From Allomyces macrogynus ATCC 38327 (lineage: Eukaryota > Blastocladiomycota > Blastocladiomycetes > Blastocladiales > Blastocladiaceae): DNA of 15,043 bases. The DNA lies in assembly GCA_000151295.1 (NCBI GenBank), contig GG745404.1, positions 1-15,043 of the forward strand, written 5' to 3'. The translations under genes and the position numbers were made by a program. Positions 14,069 to 15,043 of this stretch are shown piece by piece; the first letter of the stretch is position 1; each line of letters starts with the position of its first letter. The notes under the pieces are model-generated. The model did not search any database, was not told where the DNA came from, and worked only from the letters and a program-made list of their open reading frames with translations.

Positions 14069-15043
14069 CCTCACACATTGCTGTCAGCCAAGGTCAAGGT
14101 TGGGTTACCCGTGCAAGTTGATTTGGGGTCACTGGAAGTGTCATCTACTGTGGTCAATGGTGTTGGTGACGATGAAGTTGTTGAGGAGGAGATTGGGCGT
14201 GGTGTGTGGTGTGATCAAGTTCAAGTGCCTATGGCGGTTCTGGATCAACTTCCTGCAGTCAACCCAATTGCCGAGCTCCCACTGGTGGGGCCAGCATTGG
14301 AGCGCGATAATCTGCAAGTCTGCGAGAGGCCCGGTTTGCTGCAGATGGACCAGAGAGCTATGGGGGTCCTCGCAGATGTGGGGGAGCCTGGTCGCCACGC
14401 CGATGCGCCAGAAGTGAGCGATGGGGGTGTTGTTGCTCTTGGACCTGATGCTCAAGCGCCCATCGTGCGGCAATCGCGCCGCTTGCGCGGCCTACAGCCC
14501 GAGGTCGCTCGCCGTTTTGATCCCGACGCCATTGCCCGCGTCCGTAGTACGCCTGACGTGGGGGAGGACGATCCTGACCCTAAAAGGGGTGTCGAACGTG
14601 CTGCTGACGCAGTTGAGAAAGTGCGCGTGTTGTGGTTGAAAAGTGATTGCACTGACGCTTCAGCCCCTCTTGTTCGTTGCCTAGCTGGCCCTGGCGTTGA
14701 CTCTGGCTCGCCCCTGTCCGGAATTGTCGATCTCGATTTGCCGACACTGTTTCTACGTGCGCACCCGGACTCGGATCTCAGCAAGTCTGTTGAGTCGGCA
14801 AGTGCGGTGCTCGCATGCGTTGCCGCAGCTCAAGTCGGCGCCCAGGGTGCAGTTTGGGAACCCAATACGGTCGAGGAAGCGCTAACGCACCCGGACTGGC
14901 GCGCGCCGACATTTGACGAGTACAACTCGCTCGTCGAGAATGGGACATGGGTGCTCGTCAACCGCCGTCCAGGCGACAAGGTGATGCGCTCCGGTTGGAT
15001 CTTCAAGTGGAAACTCGGGGCAGACGGAAAGCCCGTGCGCGCC
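14069..15043 (+). pseudogene. Copia-5 linker and start of reverse transcriptase, open to the window edge
   Basis: From the TGCT duplication the frame is open to the last base (first ATG 14231, 271 codons with no stop). It matches copia-1 residues about 638-961: VQVDLGSLEVSSTVV, LPAVNPIAELPL, GVLADVGEPGRHADAPE, GVERAADAVEKVRVL, then RT starting at DEYNSLVENGTWVLV and MRSGWIFKWKLGADG. The conserved Trp lost in copia-2 is present here. The catalytic part of RT lies beyond the edge. It is well preserved but has no start or upstream domains, so it is a remnant. Confidence 0.88.

Larger units (their letters stand above)
13311..15043 (+). mobile_element. Copia-5: internally deleted copia element, right end off-window
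   Basis: This plus-strand element consists of an LTR fused to the integrase zinc finger, then the end of integrase, the linker and the start of reverse transcriptase. Compared with copia-1 it lacks the primer site, gag, protease and most of the integrase core. It continues beyond the right edge. Confidence 0.92.

Noticed and set aside
1..15043. Host genes, tRNA or rRNA genes, CRISPR arrays
   Set aside because: No sequence outside the retrotransposons except the 316 bp tandem repeat was found. The only tRNA-like stretches are primer-binding sites.

Overview
The window is a nest of broken LTR retrotransposons and holds no recognisable host gene. It is eukaryotic DNA. Two families are present. 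The first is a Ty1/copia family with 187-192 bp LTRs beginning TGTYGAAGTG (call it 'copia'). The second is a Ty3/gypsy family with 142 bp LTRs beginning TGATGTGAAG (call it 'gypsy'). The primer-binding sites fit an initiator-methionine tRNA of yeast/fungal type, so I lean towards a fungus or fungus-like organism, with low confidence.

Layout: (1) 1-5351, copia-1, minus strand, nearly whole; its RNase H tail and left LTR lie beyond the left edge. (2) 5352-5832, plus-strand 3' end of a gypsy element (gypsy-A: integrase tail, polypurine tract, LTR), cut off on its left by copia-1. (3) 5833-6689, minus-strand copia pol fragment (copia-2) colinear with copia-1. (4) 6690-6959, plus-strand copia LTR, primer site and leader (copia-3). 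(5) 6960-12246, a two-LTR gypsy element on the minus strand (gypsy-B) with one in-frame stop and three frameshifts. (6) 12247-12994, minus-strand 5' end of copia (copia-4: start of gag, leader, LTR). (7) 12995-13310, two tandem ~158 bp units with no coding sign, the only sequence I cannot assign to a retrotransposon. (8) 13311-15043, plus-strand copia (copia-5) with its LTR joined directly to integrase sequence and pol running off the right edge.

History inferred from the junctions: copia-2 was entered by gypsy-A, which was entered by copia-1. Gypsy-B lies between two inverted copia 5' ends and lacks matching 5 bp flanks, so it looks like a product of ectopic recombination or inversion. Decay is dominated by CpG transitions: several in-frame TGA stops, and Asp-to-Asn changes at a reverse transcriptase and an RNase H active site. 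None of the copies looks autonomous.

The most interesting biology is priming. The copia family carries a primer site complementary to the anticodon region of initiator tRNA-Met (half-tRNA priming, as in Drosophila copia and yeast Ty5). The gypsy family appears to use the 3' end of the same tRNA. A conserved hairpin in the copia LTR repeats the primer-site heptamer GGTTATG. No undescribed multi-gene system was found.
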